A stretch of DNA of 64,000 bases, taken from the NCBI GenBank assembly GCA_016871755.1, contig VHCJ01000016.1, positions 1 through 64,000 of the forward strand, in the 5' to 3' direction. This document shows positions 39,299 through 47,943 of the stretch, piece by piece; the first letter of the stretch is position 1; each line of letters begins with the position of its first letter. The notes beneath the pieces were generated by a model that saw only the letters and a list, made by a program, of their open reading frames with translations, made no database searches and was not told where the DNA came from. Source of the stretch: Verrucomicrobiota bacterium (GTDB lineage: Bacteria > Verrucomicrobiota > Verrucomicrobiia > Opitutales > Opitutaceae). The position numbers were made by a program, and so were the translations under genes.

Positions 39299-40795
39299 CT
39301 AGGCCTCGAGGGCCTCGCTCAGCGCGGCAAGGATGTCTTCGACCGGCTCGCAGCCGACCGAGAGCCGCAACAGGTCCGGACTCAGCCCGTGCGCGGCGAG
39401 GGTCGCGCGACCGGCCTCGGAGGTGACCAGATCGTAATGGGCGAGATAGAGGAACGGGCAGATCAGGGAAGTCCGCATCCCGAAACTCGGGCCCTTCGGC
39501 AGCGCGAGGCGGTCGTAGAACCGGGCGAGCGGCCCGCGAACGGTGAAGCTGATCATGCTGCCCACCGAGGTCGGGGTGCGGGCGAGGCGCAGGGTGTTTT
39601 CGCGTGAGCGGGGCTCAAGGGACCAGTGCAGCGCCTCGATGCGCGGGTGGCCGCGGAGGAAGTCCACGACCGCGGCGGCCGCAGCGTTGCCCTGGGCGAC
39701 CACCTTCTCGGTATCGCCGATCTGCGCGGCGAGGCGGGCGAGATCCCGCGCATACACTGGCTCCAACTCCGCGGCGACAGCCGTGCGCAACGCGGCGGCG
39801 TCGGGGGTTGCGGGGTTGATCGCGACGGCGCCGGCCAGGACATCGCCGGCGCTGGCCGTGTACTTGGTCAGAGAATTCACCACGAGGTCGGCGTGAGGCA
39901 GGACGTCGAGGTTGACCGGTGAAGCGATGCTGGGATCGACGATGAGGAGCGCGCCGTGCTGGCGACAGAGTTGGTGCACGGCGGCCAAATCGGGTGTCTG
40001 GATCAGCGGATTGGTCGGCACCTCGGTGACGATCCCGGCGATCTCGTGGCCGCGGCTGGCGAAGAGCGCGCGCAGCGCGTCCAGGTTGAAGACGTCTCCG
40101 AGGAAGACGGGCGCCGTGCCCGGGTGGAACTTCTGGAGCAGGGCGATCGTGTCGAGGTAGAGCCAGCCCAGTTGGATCCAGACCCGGCGGCCGCGGCGGG
40201 CCTGGAGATCGGAGGCGGCGCGGAAGGCGGCCCAGACGGCGTTCATGCCGCAGTTCGCGATGAAGAGATTCTGGTCGGTCGCCGGGGCGAAGGCGCGGCG
40301 GAGGTAGCGACGGACCTCCTCCTCGGCGTCGCCGACGAAGAGCGCTTCCGGCGCGGCGGCGGGGAGCTTGCCGTGGCGGACAAGGAAGTCCTCGGCGTCG
40401 CGGCCGGAGGCAAGACGCCCGCAGTGCTGCAGCCAGAGCTTGGCGCGGCCGTGCGTGTCGGCATCGGCCGGAAAGGCGACCCCGTGCAAGCCATCGTGAA
40501 CCAGCACTTGGGCGCGGGCTGGGGCGAGCGCGTCGCGCAGCGCGGCGGCGGCGCGGGCGCTGGCGGTGGGCCAGAACTGGTGTTCGGGCAGCCCGGCTCC
40601 CTCGAGCATGAGGCGGCCGGCGTCCCGCAGGAACGGATGCTGGACGAACCGCGGGTAACCCGAGGTCAGGTGTTGAGTGATCGCGGGATCCTTTTCCTCG
40701 TAGCCGATGACGTCGCGCATGGTCGGCAGGCTGCACGAGACGCTGTGGACGCCTGATGGAATCGGCTGGCCGAGAGGGATCGGAGTGAACGGCAT
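39299..40795 (-). CDS. Cystathionine gamma-synthase-like PLP enzyme (fungal-type)
   Basis: 498 aa, longer than the ~390 of typical MetB. Residues ~10-60 carry IPSGVHSVSCSLPTM, IGYEEKDPAI and SGYPRFVQHP, an N-terminal block I associate with fungal cystathionine gamma-synthases. The fold-type-I PLP core follows, with the Schiff-base Lys in LVVNSLTKYTAS and the Asp in LLIVDPSIASP. It probably joins O-acylhomoserine and cysteine in transsulfuration, but a lyase activity is possible. No standard SAM riboswitch could be recognised in the 130-base leader. Confidence 0.82.
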   Translation of the reverse strand: MPFTPIPLGQPIPSGVHSVSCSLPTMRDVIGYEEKDPAITQHLTSGYPRFVQHPFLRDAGRLMLEGAGLPEHQFWPTASARAAAALRDALAPARAQVLVHDGLHGVAFPADADTHGRAKLWLQHCGRLASGRDAEDFLVRHGKLPAAAPEALFVGDAEEEVRRYLRRAFAPATDQNLFIANCGMNAVWAAFRAASDLQARRGRRVWIQLGWLYLDTIALLQKFHPGTAPVFLGDVFNLDALRALFASRGHEIAGIVTEVPTNPLIQTPDLAAVHQLCRQHGALLIVDPSIASPVNLDVLPHADLVVNSLTKYTASAGDVLAGAVAINPATPDAAALRTAVAAELEPVYARDLARLAAQIGDTEKVVAQGNAAAAAVVDFLRGHPRIEALHWSLEPRSRENTLRLARTPTSVGSMISFTVRGPLARFYDRLALPKGPSFGMRTSLICPFLYLAHYDLVTSEAGRATLAAHGLSPDLLRLSVGCEPVEDILAALSEALEA

Positions 40796-40926
40796 GGCGG
40801 GCCGGGGACTCTCGCGGGTGCCGGTCGGGCTGGCAACACCGGGTTCGGAGCGGCGACGCTGGCCCGCCCGCCACGCGTGAGCGCGCGATTGACCCCGGCC
40901 CGCCGGGCGTATGTCTTCTCGGTGCG

Positions 40927-42072
40927 ATGACGCCCTCCTTGGAGAATCACCTCGGCCAGCCCAGCTGGCGACTGCGGAACCGTCAGGTCGACCTGCGTCT
41001 CACGCGCACGGCGGGGATGCTTGGCCCTCTCACCTTCCGGCTTCCGGATGGTCGCAAGGTATCCCCGTTCGCGGTGGCGCCGTGGGCGACCGAGACCGTG
41101 CCGCCGGGGACGCCGAACATCCTGACGGCCCTGCGGGGCGATTTCTTCTGCGCCCCCTTCGGCGGCAACGGCACCGCCGTCGGAGGCGAGTCGCATCCGC
41201 CGCACGGGGAGTCAGCGAATGCCGACTGGACGCTCGGCGGCCTGATCGCCGCGGGAGATGCGCAGACCCTGCACACCCACCTCGCGACCCGGATCCGGCG
41301 CGGTCGGATCGACAAACGCCTGACCGTGCGGGACGGGCAGGCCGCCGTGTACTGCGAGCACCTTCTCACCGGCATGAGTGGTCGGATGGCGATTGGCACC
41401 CATCCCTGCTTCCGCTTCCCGGACGGTGAAGGCTCGGCGCGTGTCTCCGTGGGCGGGTGGCGCTGGGGACAAGTCCTGCCCGTGCCGCTGGAACTGCCCG
41501 CGGGCCGCGGCTACTCGGCGCTCCGCCCCGGGGCGCGCTTCCGGCGGCTGGACCGGGTCCCGCTGGCGGCCGGCGGCTTCGCCGACCTGACCCGCTATCC
41601 CGCGCGGCGCGGTTTCGAGGATCTGGTCATGCTGATGGGGTCCGGCAAGGGCGCCTTCGGATGGAGCGCGGTGACGTATCCGGAGGAGCGCTATTGCGTG
41701 CTGCAGATCAAGGATCCGCAGGTTCTGACGCACACCGTGCTCTGGCATTCAAATGGCGGGCGGCATTATCCGCCGTGGAACGGGCGCCATGTCGACGTCC
41801 TCGGTGTCGAGGAAGTCACTTCGTATTTCCACTTCGGCCAGGCGGAGTCGGTGCGGCCCAACCCGTTGAATCGCGCGGGCTTGCCGACCACGGTGAAGCT
41901 CGATCGGAGGCGGCCGCTGCGGATTGCGCATCTCTTTGCGGCGGTGGCTCTCCCGCGGGGTTTCGACTGCGTGGCGGATGTCCGGGCGGTGCGCGGAGGC
42001 GTCGAGGCGCTAGCCACGAACGGGCGCTCGGCGCGGGCACCGCTCGACTTGGATTTCGTCCGGTCCGCGTGA
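40927..42072 (+). CDS. Hypothetical protein, possible mutarotase-like fold
   Basis: 381 aa with no signal peptide. It is strand-rich, with blocks PHGESANADW, GTHPCFRFPDG and VLWHSNGGRHYPPWNGRH. The His residues in HPPHGES and the Trp/His-rich core recall galactose-mutarotase-like sandwich folds, but no catalytic pair is certain. I do not assign an activity. It is divergent from the cystathionine gene and is followed 53 bases later by the DUF3299 gene. Confidence 0.7.
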   Translation: MTPSLENHLGQPSWRLRNRQVDLRLTRTAGMLGPLTFRLPDGRKVSPFAVAPWATETVPPGTPNILTALRGDFFCAPFGGNGTAVGGESHPPHGESANADWTLGGLIAAGDAQTLHTHLATRIRRGRIDKRLTVRDGQAAVYCEHLLTGMSGRMAIGTHPCFRFPDGEGSARVSVGGWRWGQVLPVPLELPAGRGYSALRPGARFRRLDRVPLAAGGFADLTRYPARRGFEDLVMLMGSGKGAFGWSAVTYPEERYCVLQIKDPQVLTHTVLWHSNGGRHYPPWNGRHVDVLGVEEVTSYFHFGQAESVRPNPLNRAGLPTTVKLDRRRPLRIAHLFAAVALPRGFDCVADVRAVRGGVEALATNGRSARAPLDLDFVRSA

Positions 42073-42125
42073 CGGACCATACTATGTTTTTGACGGCGGG
42101 GAAAAGTTGTGGTACCGATTGTTTC

Positions 42126-42668
42126 ATGTCGGAGAAAACTTTTCGTGGCGGGGCAGTGTGGCTCGCGTTTCTTCTCGTGCTGAGCGCGGTGACCAGCGGC
42201 GTGGCGTCGACGGCGACCGGTGCGCCGAAAGGGCCGCTGGAAGAGGAAAACGGTTTCCTCAAGCTCGGCTTCGATCGCCTCGCCAGTTACACGTTCAAGG
42301 TTCCGGCCTTCGACCCGGCGGCGAACCCAGGGCTCGAACCGCCGACCGGGGAGGAGCAAATCCCGTCGTGGCTCAAGGACCTGAGTGGTCGCAAAGTCCG
42401 CCTGACGGGCTTCATGCTCCCGCTCAAGATGGAGAAGGGCAAGGTTACCGAGTTTCTCCTGCTCAGCGACCCGATGATGTGCTGCTTCGGGGTCGTGCCC
42501 GACATGAACCAGTGGGTCGTCGTGCGCTTCGCGAATGGCGTGCGTCCCATTCAGGATGTCCCGCTCGACTTCTACGGTCAGCTCAAGGTCGGAGCGATGT
42601 TCGAAAACGGCTACATGACCGGCATCTACGCGCTGGAAGGCGAGAAGATGGGCGACGTCAAAGGCTGA
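42126..42668 (+). CDS. DUF3299 family exported protein
   Basis: 180 aa from ATG 42126 with a signal peptide ending near residue 30 (LLVLSAVTSGVAS). The family pattern is visible: SGRKVRLTGFMLPLKMEKGKVTEFLLL, then PMMCCFGVVPDMNQWVVVRF. The double Cys (MMCCFG) might bind metal. Such periplasmic proteins have no established role. It is read in the same direction as the gene upstream. Confidence 0.82.
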   Translation: MSEKTFRGGAVWLAFLLVLSAVTSGVASTATGAPKGPLEEENGFLKLGFDRLASYTFKVPAFDPAANPGLEPPTGEEQIPSWLKDLSGRKVRLTGFMLPLKMEKGKVTEFLLLSDPMMCCFGVVPDMNQWVVVRFANGVRPIQDVPLDFYGQLKVGAMFENGYMTGIYALEGEKMGDVKG

Positions 42669-42779
42669 GCAGCCCGTCTCCCGCGTCCCCGGACGCGCCG
42701 GTTTACGGGGCGCCTCCGCGAGAAGGATCGATACCGGCGGTGCAGAGGACCGCGGGTCGAAGGCTCGACGCGGTCCGGA

Positions 42780-43232
42780 TCAGCGGGAGATGTCGTGCTG
42801 GGTCAGCACCTTGAAGCCGCGCAGGGACAAGGCTTGGGCGGCGACGTCGGTGTCCTCGACGTTGAGGGCGATCACCGTGTGGTCGGCGGGCTGGCGCATG
42901 AAACTGTAGACGTAGTGGACATTGATTTCCGCCTCGAGCAGGGCGGCGAGCACGCTGCGGAGGTCGCCCTCCGCCATGAGTTCCACGGCGAGCAGGTCGC
43001 TCTCGCGGTACGGGAAATCGTTGTTGATCATCAACTCGCGGGCCCGATCGGGGTCGTCGACGATGATCCGCACGATGGCGCTGTCCGTGGTGTCGAGGAC
43101 GGTGAGGGCGATGACGTGGACGTGGTTCTCCGCGAAGAGCGTGGTGAGATCGTAGAGACGGCCCACCCGGTTTTCGGCGAAGACCGAGAACTGTTTGACG
43201 GGATCGGTGGCGTGGGCGGTGGATCGCGGCAT
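42780..43232 (-). CDS. Tandem ACT-domain protein
   Basis: 150 aa made of two ACT domains. The first runs about 12-75 (KQFSVFAENRVGRLYDLTTL) and the second about 80-145 (MAEGDLRSVLAALLEAEINVHYVYSF). ACT pairs bind amino acids and regulate enzymes. With no catalytic part it is probably a small sensor or subunit, the ligand unknown. Its gene is convergent with the DUF3299 gene. Confidence 0.88.
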   Translation of the reverse strand: MPRSTAHATDPVKQFSVFAENRVGRLYDLTTLFAENHVHVIALTVLDTTDSAIVRIIVDDPDRARELMINNDFPYRESDLLAVELMAEGDLRSVLAALLEAEINVHYVYSFMRQPADHTVIALNVEDTDVAAQALSLRGFKVLTQHDISR

Positions 43233-43289
43233 GGGAGGACCCTAGAGAGCTAGGAGTCGCGCTGGCCCGGGTCAATGACGGCGGCGTGG

Positions 43290-44144
43290 CTAACGCCGCA
43301 CGTAGCCTGGACCGGTGGGAAGATCGCGGCGCCAGGCCGCGGGCGTACGCTTCATCTCGGCGTGGAAGGACCGGCAGAAGTCGCTGGCGCACGAGTAGCC
43401 GCAGGCGCTGGCGACGTCCTCGAGCTTCAGGTTGCTCTCGGCCAGCAGTTGCATCGCGGCCTCCAAGCGCAGCCGGGAGAAGATCTTGAGAGGTGTCTGC
43501 CGCCGGGTCTCCTGGAACATGCGGCGCAGCGTGCTGGGGGAAACGTGCACCTCCCGGGCGACGTCCTGGACCGACGGACGGTCGGCGAGACGAGTCGTGT
43601 ACCACGTACAGGCGGCATCGACCACTTTCTCGGCCGGGCTGGGCGGCAGAGGCTGCTTCATCTGGGGCAGCTTGCGCAGCACGAGGAGCGACAACTCCAG
43701 CAGCGCGCTCTGGTAGGTGAGGGTGCTGAGCGTCGTTGGCTCTTCCCGCTCGCGATAGATGCGCTTGGCGAGGTCCACCAGCATCCTCCGCTCCGACGGC
43801 CTGAGGGGAAGCTCAAGGGTGCGGTGATTCCTTGCGGCGGCCTCCAGCAACGCGGGCACGACGCCGAAGTGGAACGTCGTGATGTAGGCCCTTCGCCGCC
43901 CATTGCCCGTCCAACCGTGGGCGCTGCCCGCCGGAAACACCCAGAGGGTGTTGGCGCGGAGCGAGACCGGGGCATCGTCGCCGAAGACCGGGGCGCACGA
44001 GCCGCTGACGACGGCGAAGAACTCCCAGTTGGAGCGCGGCGGTGACTGCACGGGCCGGATCCCGAACCGCCGGTATCCCAGGCTGATGTAGCGCAGCATC
44101 CCCGGAGCCTGGCCTCCCGCGACGGACGGGTGGGCGGAACGCAT
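43290..44144 (-). CDS. AraC family transcriptional regulator
   Basis: 284 aa. A cupin-like sensing domain occupies about 20-110 (VSGSCAPVFGDDAPV, then NTLWVFPAGSAHGW). The C-terminal pair of helix-turn-helix motifs runs from about 180: VQDVAREVHVSPSTLRRMF and LKLEDVASACGYSCASDFCRSFH. Regulators of this kind sense a sugar and act on nearby genes. It is 103 bases downstream of the TonB receptor on the same strand, so the receptor or the next genes are likely targets, but no operator was identified. Confidence 0.9.
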   Translation of the reverse strand: MRSAHPSVAGGQAPGMLRYISLGYRRFGIRPVQSPPRSNWEFFAVVSGSCAPVFGDDAPVSLRANTLWVFPAGSAHGWTGNGRRRAYITTFHFGVVPALLEAAARNHRTLELPLRPSERRMLVDLAKRIYREREEPTTLSTLTYQSALLELSLLVLRKLPQMKQPLPPSPAEKVVDAACTWYTTRLADRPSVQDVAREVHVSPSTLRRMFQETRRQTPLKIFSRLRLEAAMQLLAESNLKLEDVASACGYSCASDFCRSFHAEMKRTPAAWRRDLPTGPGYVRR

Positions 44145-44247
44145 GGGCGGGGAGCGGGAGCGGGCGACCCGGAGACGTCCGGCGGTCCCTCGCGGCCCGG
44201 CCGCCGCGTGATCGCGGCGGCCGGGCGGTGGGCCGATCCGAACCCGA

Positions 44248-47200
44248 TCAGAGATCGAACGTCGCGCTCAGGATGATGCGGCGCGGGTCGATGATGCGCC
44301 ACGCGTAGATGGAACCATCCGGATTGGCGCCGACGGCCTGGAGCCGTCCGTCTTCGAAGAGGTTGCGGATGTTCAGTTGGACGCTGCCGCGCAGCTTGTT
44401 CTCGAACAGGCGGAAGCGGTAACTGGCGGACACATCGTAGTACGCGCGGGCGGGATCCCAGATGGGGCGCTTCGGGTCGAGTTCAAGAATGACCCCATTG
44501 AACGTGCCGGGCAGCGTGGACGGCGGGGCGCCGTAGAAGCCGATCGAGCCCTGATCCTCCCAGCGCACCGCACCGCCGATACCGAAGCCCTTCAGGCGTC
44601 CCTCGGTGAAGCTGTAGTTCGAGATCACGCTCCAGCGGTACTCGCGGACCTGCGTGCGGGGCTTGCCGACGTTGGCCACGCCGAACAGGTAGGGGGACAG
44701 CAGGCTGTTGTAGTACGCCGTCTCCGGGGCGTCGCCGCCGGCGGCGGGACGCGTCGTCCACCAGAGGTTACCGGCATCATCCTTCGCCGTGGTCCACACC
44801 GGCAGCCGGGACTGCCAGTAGTCGAATTGCTCGGAGCCGATGGCGGCGTCGATCGCCTCCTGCTGGGCCCCCGTGAACTTGATGCGCCAGTTGGGGGTCG
44901 GGTTGTAGGTGACTTCCAACTCGTAGCCGCGGGAGATGACATCCGAGAGACCGTTGGTCTGCGGCTGGCCATTGCCAGCGGCGAGGAAGACGGACATCCA
45001 ATCATCGGTCACTCCCATGATCTTGGCGACCGCTGAGGCGGACTGCTGGGCGGTGGGCGTGATGCCCTGGGCGGCGAAGCGCCGGTTGGAGAGCGCCAGC
45101 GCCCACGGGTAGAAACCGTTGTTGTCGCGCAGACCATTGTTCTCCGGGCGACCCTCAAGACGGAACGTGCGGTTGCCGAGCGTGCCGATTTCGCCGGCGC
45201 GCGAGCCGTCCTCGCGCGTCTCGTACTTGTTGAGCTTGACGAAGATCTTGTTGTTAAGGGCGGCGAAGCTGATGCCGTAGTCCTCGCCTTCGCCCTTTGC
45301 GTTGGGCAGCACGCCCTTCAGGTCCATGGAATAGCGGACGACCTGCGGGAAGAAGCTGTCGGAACGATTATAGTGCAGGTTGAGCCAGCGGACGGGCTTG
45401 GCGACGGCGCCGTAGGTCGTGGTGTCGCCGCGCTGCGAGGCCCGGGTGGCGGCACCGAGCGGTCCGGTGGCATCCTCGGTCCAGGCACCCCAAGTGGCGT
45501 AGTTGGTGTACTCGACGAGTCCGGTCGCCGGGTTGACCGCCGCAGCGGCGGAGGTGCGCTCGCGGCGGCGGTCCCGGCGCCAGCCGGCGGTCGCGATCAG
45601 GCGGTCGCCGAGCAGGTAGCTCTGGCCGGTCAGACTCAGCGTGCGCAACTCGCTCCGGTTGCGGCTGGTGCCGACGCGACCGAGTTCCGCGAGGGTCGTC
45701 TGCTCGGTGACCCACGTGCGGGTCAGGTTGTTGTACCAGTTCAGCGGGTACGTGCCGCTGATGTTGCGGATCGGGGAGGGACCGTAGTCGATGTTCTGGC
45801 CCTGGGAGTCACCGACGTAGAACCGCTGGGCGGCTTGGTTGCCGCCGACGCGGTTGGCGGCGTTGACCCAGGGATGGCTGCTCGAGACCCACTGGCCCGT
45901 GGTGTAGGCTTCCGTGTCGGTCAGGGTGCGGGAGAAATGGGCGTTGAACCGCTGATTGCCGATCCACGACAGCCAGCGCGGGAGGTCCTTCGGCGTGTAC
46001 TGGTACGCGAGGTCGCCGTTGGCGATGTCGTTGGTCTCCGGATTGACATTGGCGAAGGGGGCGGGGGACTCGATGAACGGCCGCAGGAAGTTCGGGTTGG
46101 CGCGCCCATCGAGGAGCTTTGAGTTGATGTCGATGTACAGGACGGTGTCCGTGTTATCGATGATGTTGTAGCTCGTGCGGGAGAACTCCTGACGGAACCA
46201 TCCGGCGCGGGTGGCGAGGAGGTGGGAGGAGGAGTTGATGAGAATCTGTTGTCCCTCCACGCGCCAGGTGTCGGCGGTGTCCTCACCCCAATTCGCGGCG
46301 ACCGCGTTGATCGAGGACCAGTCGTAGATCGCCCGGTCGGTCACCGACGGAGCGAAGAAGAGGGGAAACGGATTGGCCTTGCGGCGCATGATGTCCGTGC
46401 CGGTCGACAGGTAGCGGATGTTGCTGTTGTTGGTGAAGGGTGAAGGCGTGCCGGTCGTGATGTTGTTGGCCGTGCGGTTTTGGGTGAAGTACTGGACCCC
46501 TCCGTTCTCGATCCATGCGGTGAGACGCCCGTAGCCGGTGCTGCCGGACATCAGGCCGGGGGGCAGGAGGACGTTCTCGTTCGTGACGGCGAACGGTCCC
46601 ACCGTGCGGCCGTTGGCGTAGCTCACGATCTGCGTCGTGGGGTCCCAGGTCGGGCTGCCCGTCGCGCGCCACTCGGAGACCGCGTCGCGCGGCGTCAGCG
46701 AATTCGGGCGACGGTAGCTGTTGTCGTAGCGCTCGAACGCGGCCGTCAGCGTGGTGTTGCGGAACGGCATGTACTTGACCGCGCCGTAGTAGCGGCGGAT
46801 GTCCTCCGACGACGGCTTGCGCTCGAAGCCCTTGGACTCATCGACGGCGGCGAAGCGGACGGCGAGTCGGTTGGCGAGGATCTGGCGGTTGACGTCGAGG
46901 CTGACCCGGTGCCCGCTGGCGTCGTCGAAGCGGAAGCTGGTCGACGCGGCGTTGCGGGTCACGTTCGCCTGACTTGGCACGAGGTTGACGGTGCCGGCGG
47001 CGGCACCGAGGCCGAAGAGGTTGGAGTTGGGACCGCGCGAGATCTCGACGGAGTCGAGATTGTACGTGTCCATCGGGATGCGGCTGTTGCTTGAGAAGTT
47101 GCCGATCGCGACGTTCACGCCGGAGCCGCTGATGGGGCTGCCGATGCCGCGGATGCGGTTGGCGCGGGCGGGGTCGTTCGCGACGCCGTCGATGATGCCG

Positions 47201-47688
47201 CCGTTGCGGTTCGGCGTGAACTGCGTGTAGTTCCCCGTGCCCTCGGTGCTGGCCTCGTAGAGGAAGACGTCATTCAGATCGAGCACCGCGGTGTCGATCA
47301 TCTGCTGCTTCGTCACGACGGTGATCGAGGCTCCGAGATCCTCGAGCTTCGTGTTGAGGCGGGTGCCGGAGAGCGTGTTCGACGCCTGGTAGCCGCGGTC
47401 GTCGGTCGTGACCGTGAACGGGGACAGGCTGACGACCTCGCCCTCCGCCGAGTTCCCGGCGGCGGACTGGACCGGGACGGCGCTGCGGCGGGCCTCGTCG
47501 GCGCGTTGCTGCGCCAGTTCGTCGGCGTCGAGGCGACCGTTGCGGTTGGTGTCGTAGCGGGCGAGGTCCGGCGGCGGGGCGGCCGGGGCGGTCTGGGCCC
47601 TGACCACGGAAGCGGGCGCGAGGACTAAGGCGAGCAGGGAGGTGACGAGTGAGCCGATGTGACGACGGCGAGCCAGTGACGGGTGCAT
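44248..47688 (-). CDS. TonB-dependent outer-membrane receptor with EF-hand-like N-terminus
   Basis: 1146 aa. A signal peptide covers about 1-30. Residues ~44-56 read DTNRNGRLDADEL, an EF-hand/dockerin-like calcium loop. An SPFTVTTDDRGYQASNTLSGTRLNT box opens the plug domain, which has TVVTKQQMIDTAV and RGIGSPISGSGVNV. The remaining ~850 residues form the beta barrel, ending SATFDL with a terminal aromatic. It likely imports large oligosaccharides or a metal complex. Together with the AraC gene it forms a small uptake locus. Divergent from pckG with 255 bases between. A longer start at 47820 is unlikely. Confidence 0.92.
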   Translation of the reverse strand: MHPSLARRRHIGSLVTSLLALVLAPASVVRAQTAPAAPPPDLARYDTNRNGRLDADELAQQRADEARRSAVPVQSAAGNSAEGEVVSLSPFTVTTDDRGYQASNTLSGTRLNTKLEDLGASITVVTKQQMIDTAVLDLNDVFLYEASTEGTGNYTQFTPNRNGGIIDGVANDPARANRIRGIGSPISGSGVNVAIGNFSSNSRIPMDTYNLDSVEISRGPNSNLFGLGAAAGTVNLVPSQANVTRNAASTSFRFDDASGHRVSLDVNRQILANRLAVRFAAVDESKGFERKPSSEDIRRYYGAVKYMPFRNTTLTAAFERYDNSYRRPNSLTPRDAVSEWRATGSPTWDPTTQIVSYANGRTVGPFAVTNENVLLPPGLMSGSTGYGRLTAWIENGGVQYFTQNRTANNITTGTPSPFTNNSNIRYLSTGTDIMRRKANPFPLFFAPSVTDRAIYDWSSINAVAANWGEDTADTWRVEGQQILINSSSHLLATRAGWFRQEFSRTSYNIIDNTDTVLYIDINSKLLDGRANPNFLRPFIESPAPFANVNPETNDIANGDLAYQYTPKDLPRWLSWIGNQRFNAHFSRTLTDTEAYTTGQWVSSSHPWVNAANRVGGNQAAQRFYVGDSQGQNIDYGPSPIRNISGTYPLNWYNNLTRTWVTEQTTLAELGRVGTSRNRSELRTLSLTGQSYLLGDRLIATAGWRRDRRRERTSAAAAVNPATGLVEYTNYATWGAWTEDATGPLGAATRASQRGDTTTYGAVAKPVRWLNLHYNRSDSFFPQVVRYSMDLKGVLPNAKGEGEDYGISFAALNNKIFVKLNKYETREDGSRAGEIGTLGNRTFRLEGRPENNGLRDNNGFYPWALALSNRRFAAQGITPTAQQSASAVAKIMGVTDDWMSVFLAAGNGQPQTNGLSDVISRGYELEVTYNPTPNWRIKFTGAQQEAIDAAIGSEQFDYWQSRLPVWTTAKDDAGNLWWTTRPAAGGDAPETAYYNSLLSPYLFGVANVGKPRTQVREYRWSVISNYSFTEGRLKGFGIGGAVRWEDQGSIGFYGAPPSTLPGTFNGVILELDPKRPIWDPARAYYDVSASYRFRLFENKLRGSVQLNIRNLFEDGRLQAVGANPDGSIYAWRIIDPRRIILSATFDL

Positions 47689-47943
47689 GGTTCTTCGAGG
47701 TTTCTGGGAGTGCCGACGTAAAGGGGTGCCGGCACGGTTAGACTCGTGCAACGCTATCACTCCCGCAAGCGGTTGGGTAGCGTGACGACGTTCAAAAAGT
47801 ATACAAAAAAGAGCACGCATCTGTCTCGCTCCCCCTGCACAAGGCCCGGGATCAAGCGAAACGGGGTTTGGAGGGCGGGCCCCGCCGCGCGGGCCGACGG
47901 GGTTTCCGGTTTACTCCCGGTGGCGGAGGGATAGACTGTCCGC
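47689..47943. promoter_or_regulatory. Divergent promoter region of receptor and pckG
   Basis: 255 bases. On the minus strand TATACT (47803-47798) is a plausible -10 for the receptor, within an A/T-rich stretch 47791-47812 that stands out from the GC-rich surroundings. Nearby ACGCTA and TAGCGT arms flank 24 bases and could bind a regulator. Weak evidence. Confidence 0.35.

Noticed and set aside
40796-40926. A SAM or SAH riboswitch in front of the cystathionine gamma-synthase-like gene
   Set aside because: GC-rich hairpins are possible, but no riboswitch core could be recognised.
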